The position numbers and the translations under genes were made by a program. 64,000 nt of DNA from Mesostigma viride (taxonomy: Eukaryota > Streptophyta > Mesostigmatophyceae > Mesostigmatales > Mesostigmataceae), in the NCBI GenBank assembly GCA_009746045.1, contig RPFO01000702.1, forward strand, positions 310,001 through 374,000, read 5' to 3'. The notes under the pieces are model-generated. The model did no database searches. It was not told the DNA's origin and was given only the letters and a program-made list of their open reading frames with translations. Below, piece after piece: positions 61,715 through 64,000 of this stretch; positions within the stretch are counted from its first letter, which is position 1; every line of letters begins with the position of its first letter.

Positions 61715-63022
61715 ATGGACTATTTATTTGACATCATTGCCGCATTAAGTTCTTTATACTGGAGTTATATAGGTTGGGCAGTAATCTGCGCTGCGGGATT
61801 TTATCTTACTATAATATCTAGAGGCTTCCAATTCCGTGCTATTGGCAATTTCAAAAAAAATATAAAGGATATTTTACAAGAAGGTGGTAATAAGGCTAAT
61901 ACTGGCATTCATCCAATAAAGCTTTACTTTGCCTCTGTAGGAGGAATGGTAGGACTTGGAAATATTATCGTCATAAGTACTGCCCTCATGATTGGCGGCC
62001 CGGGAAGTATCTTTTGGACTATAATAGCTTCAATCTGTGGAATGTTAATAAAATATTCAGAAATATATTTGGGAGTAAAACATCGTCAGCCAAATAAAAA
62101 TGGAGGGTTTGACGGTGGTCCTATGTATTACCTGCGTGACGCTTTTAAAAATAACTATGTACCATGTATTGCGGCTTTTCTTATATGTTTATACGGCGTA
62201 GAAACTTATCAGTTTTTAGTACTAGTAGACAGAATTGAGCATAGTTTTGAATTAAATAGAATGGCCGTAATTTTAGGACTATTAGCATTAGTTTTATATA
62301 GTTCTATTGGCGGCATAAAAAGACTAGCTAGCATATGCACCATAATAATGCCTATATTTATGCTTGTTTATGTTTTTGTAGCTTTATACATTATTGTTAG
62401 TAATATACATATTTTGCCAGAATTTTTTGCTACCGTCATTACTTCTGCTTTTACTGGACATGCTCCAATAGGAGGTTTTGTCGGTAGTAGTATGATCTTA
62501 GCCACATACCATGGCATGTCCAAAACCGTTTATTCCGGAGATATTGGTATCGGTTATGACTCCATAGTGCAAAGCGAAACTAATATAGTAAATCCGGAAA
62601 AACAAGCTACTCTAGCTGTATACGCATTATTTACCGATACTTTTATATGCATACTTACTAATACTATGCTTGGGGTAACCGGTGCATGGTATAAATTTAA
62701 TCATCTGGATGAAACCACAATAGTTTCAAAGACGATAGCTAATTACTTTCCATATAGCGATTTATTTGTAACTTTATTACTATTCTTTGCCGGATTTACA
62801 ACAATAATCGCTTATTTAACAACCGGAACAAAATGTGCAAAATATTTAAGTCCTAAATATGGAAAAATAATATATTTGATATATGCTATATTTGCTTTTA
62901 TATTTTTCTGCAATTTTTCCCAAGATAAAGTTATTGTAGTAATGGGATTGCTTAGCGGAATTCTTGTATTGATAAATGTATCTGGAATGATAAAATTACG
63001 GAAGGAAATTAAGTTTAATTGA
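61715..63022 (+). CDS. Alanine/glycine:cation symporter (AGCS family)
   Basis: A 435-residue membrane transporter with about ten to eleven spans. The family segments GGMVGLGNIIVISTALMIGGPGS (about residues 70-92), GGFDGGPMYYLRDAF (about 130-144) and the central GGFVGSSMILATYHGMSKTVYSGDIGIGYDSI (about 250-281) are clear. AGCS proteins take up alanine or glycine with Na+ or H+, a fitting trait for an intracellular bacterium that depends on host amino acids; substrate choice is not shown by the sequence. Confidence 0.9.
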   Translation: MDYLFDIIAALSSLYWSYIGWAVICAAGFYLTIISRGFQFRAIGNFKKNIKDILQEGGNKANTGIHPIKLYFASVGGMVGLGNIIVISTALMIGGPGSIFWTIIASICGMLIKYSEIYLGVKHRQPNKNGGFDGGPMYYLRDAFKNNYVPCIAAFLICLYGVETYQFLVLVDRIEHSFELNRMAVILGLLALVLYSSIGGIKRLASICTIIMPIFMLVYVFVALYIIVSNIHILPEFFATVITSAFTGHAPIGGFVGSSMILATYHGMSKTVYSGDIGIGYDSIVQSETNIVNPEKQATLAVYALFTDTFICILTNTMLGVTGAWYKFNHLDETTIVSKTIANYFPYSDLFVTLLLFFAGFTTIIAYLTTGTKCAKYLSPKYGKIIYLIYAIFAFIFFCNFSQDKVIVVMGLLSGILVLINVSGMIKLRKEIKFN

Positions 63023-63046
63023 ATAAATATTTATATAATTAAAAAC

Positions 63047-64000
63047 ATGAAGAAGAAAATAGGACTTTTTGCTGTTGTTACTGTTCTTGGAATAACGTGG
63101 TTTGTACTTGCAAATAAATTTGAAGATAAAGTACGCACCGTATACTTACCGATCTTACAAGAGCAAAAAGAAAAAGGTGCACTTGAATTAGAGTTGGGTA
63201 ATATTAAAATTCATAAATATAAATTTGCTGTCGCAATAACAAATTTTGTCATTTTTCCAAAATCCGATATTTTTCAGACTAAACTAGATGGAGTTTCTTT
63301 ATTCTATAATCCTTTAACTAAAGATATTTCAGTTTCTTCTTTCGGTGACAAGATTTCTATTGGTACGGGCGAAACTGAAATATATATAGCCAACCCTTCT
63401 TTTTCTGCCAAAATTAGTGGTTCTGTTTTTCAAGGTAATATGAATGATATTCGTGTTACCTTTAATAGTGCACCCCAGCAGTTTTTAAGATCAGCTGACC
63501 AATTACCTCTTATGACAGATAAAGGGGCTTCTTATGAAATTACAGGAAAATTAGATGAAAAAACTAATCAGTACCTATTAAAATTGGTAACAAATACTAA
63601 GGGTATAAGCATAACTCGCGACTATTTTAAATGGTCTCATCAGTTAACTAGTAAAAATTTTAAAATCACTCAAGAAAGTCAGCTGTTAACGGATTTCTTA
63701 AATGAGATTGCTACTGATTATTACTATGCAACTGTACCAGATAATTTAATCGACTCTAACATGAACGTTTCAATAGCAGCTGATAGGAATCATTTAGAAA
63801 ACATTTTCAAATTTATTCAAGGCAAAATCCATTTTGAAGAACTAGCCTCAAATTTGGCTAAAACTTTCAATTTAAATAAGGAGTTATTTGATATCGCAAT
63901 ACTTGCTTCTTATGGCAATAACTTATTTAACAATAAACTTTCATTTAATCTTTCCGGCGATGGTAAAGTCCTAAAAGGTAATTTTGATGTTGAAGATAAT
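63047..64000 (+). CDS. Uncharacterised membrane-anchored protein, cut off by the window end
   Basis: An open frame from the ATG at 63047 that runs 318 codons without a stop to the edge of the window, so its C-terminus lies outside. The N-terminus has a signal anchor (MKKKIGLFAVVTVLGITWFVLA). The rest is soluble-looking, with alternating hydrophobic residues that suggest beta structure (ISVSSFGDKISIGTGETEIY, ASYEITGKLDEKT). It has some resemblance to DUF2125-like or AsmA-like periplasmic proteins, not enough to assign. It is 24 bases behind the AGCS transporter and may share its transcript. Confidence 0.75.
   Translation, partial: MKKKIGLFAVVTVLGITWFVLANKFEDKVRTVYLPILQEQKEKGALELELGNIKIHKYKFAVAITNFVIFPKSDIFQTKLDGVSLFYNPLTKDISVSSFGDKISIGTGETEIYIANPSFSAKISGSVFQGNMNDIRVTFNSAPQQFLRSADQLPLMTDKGASYEITGKLDEKTNQYLLKLVTNTKGISITRDYFKWSHQLTSKNFKITQESQLLTDFLNEIATDYYYATVPDNLIDSNMNVSIAADRNHLENIFKFIQGKIHFEELASNLAKTFNLNKELFDIAILASYGNNLFNNKLSFNLSGDGKVLKGNFDVEDN

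Overview
The window is an AT-rich bacterial chromosome segment that reads as Rickettsiales, most likely family Rickettsiaceae; I cannot fix the genus. The case rests on several points. A nuoABCDEF operon carries an extra DUF3298-type gene between nuoE and nuoF. There is a DUF2608 HAD protein, a 61-residue HIG1-like twin-transmembrane protein and a lone PCu(A)C copper chaperone. Scraps of an F-type conjugative element of the kind called RAGE in Rickettsiales sit beside a tRNA gene, and lipid A/Kdo genes are scattered through the window. TGA is an ordinary stop codon here (the first gene ends in TGA), so the code is standard.

Layout. 1-4.6 kb: glycosyltransferase, rdgB, ftsK, carD. 4.6-7.6 kb: an empty stretch, an IS982-family element (copy 1) and a decayed IS5-type transposase it truncated. 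7.6-12.4 kb, minus strand: copper chaperone, prmC, GNAT acetyltransferase, truA, tsf, rpsB. 12.7-17.4 kb, plus strand: pheS-pheT with an O6-alkylguanine transferase and an AlkC/AlkD-like glycosylase joined at the end. 17.5-22.9 kb, minus strand: the nuo operon. 23.2-24.4 kb: rplM-rpsI and tRNA-Met. 24.6-29.4 kb: an accessory-looking block with a membrane protein, a DUF2608 protein and a 1093-residue SF1 helicase. 29.4-31.4 kb: a single-domain GlmU-like nucleotidyltransferase, lpxC and tRNA-Arg. 31.46-37.9 kb: wreckage of an integrative conjugative element holding a serine recombinase, a methyltransferase scrap, a group II intron with a frameshifted maturase, traF and traN remnants, IS982 copy 2, and the tail of an M15 peptidase.

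37.9-64 kb is mostly core: comF, fabD, a Slt-type lytic transglycosylase, bcp, a SnoaL-like protein, clpB, tRNA-Leu, HIG1 protein, mscS, rpmH-rnpA, gyrB, a HAD hydrolase, tsaE, a waaA-lpxK-lpxL operon, rpoD-dnaG-polyprenol kinase, greA, rpoH, an AGCS transporter, and an incomplete gene at the right edge.

The most notable signals are these. Both IS982 copies carry the same in-frame TGA at a position where the family usually has Trp. The group II intron lies between non-matching exons, as if it marked a deletion junction. A cluster of DnaA boxes lies in an empty region close to rpmH-rnpA-gyrB. A large orphan SF1 helicase has a long coiled-coil insert. An alkylation-repair pair is translationally coupled to pheST. 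A 17-bp tandem duplication has rewritten the end of rpoH. I found no CRISPR array and no complete system that I can call new.
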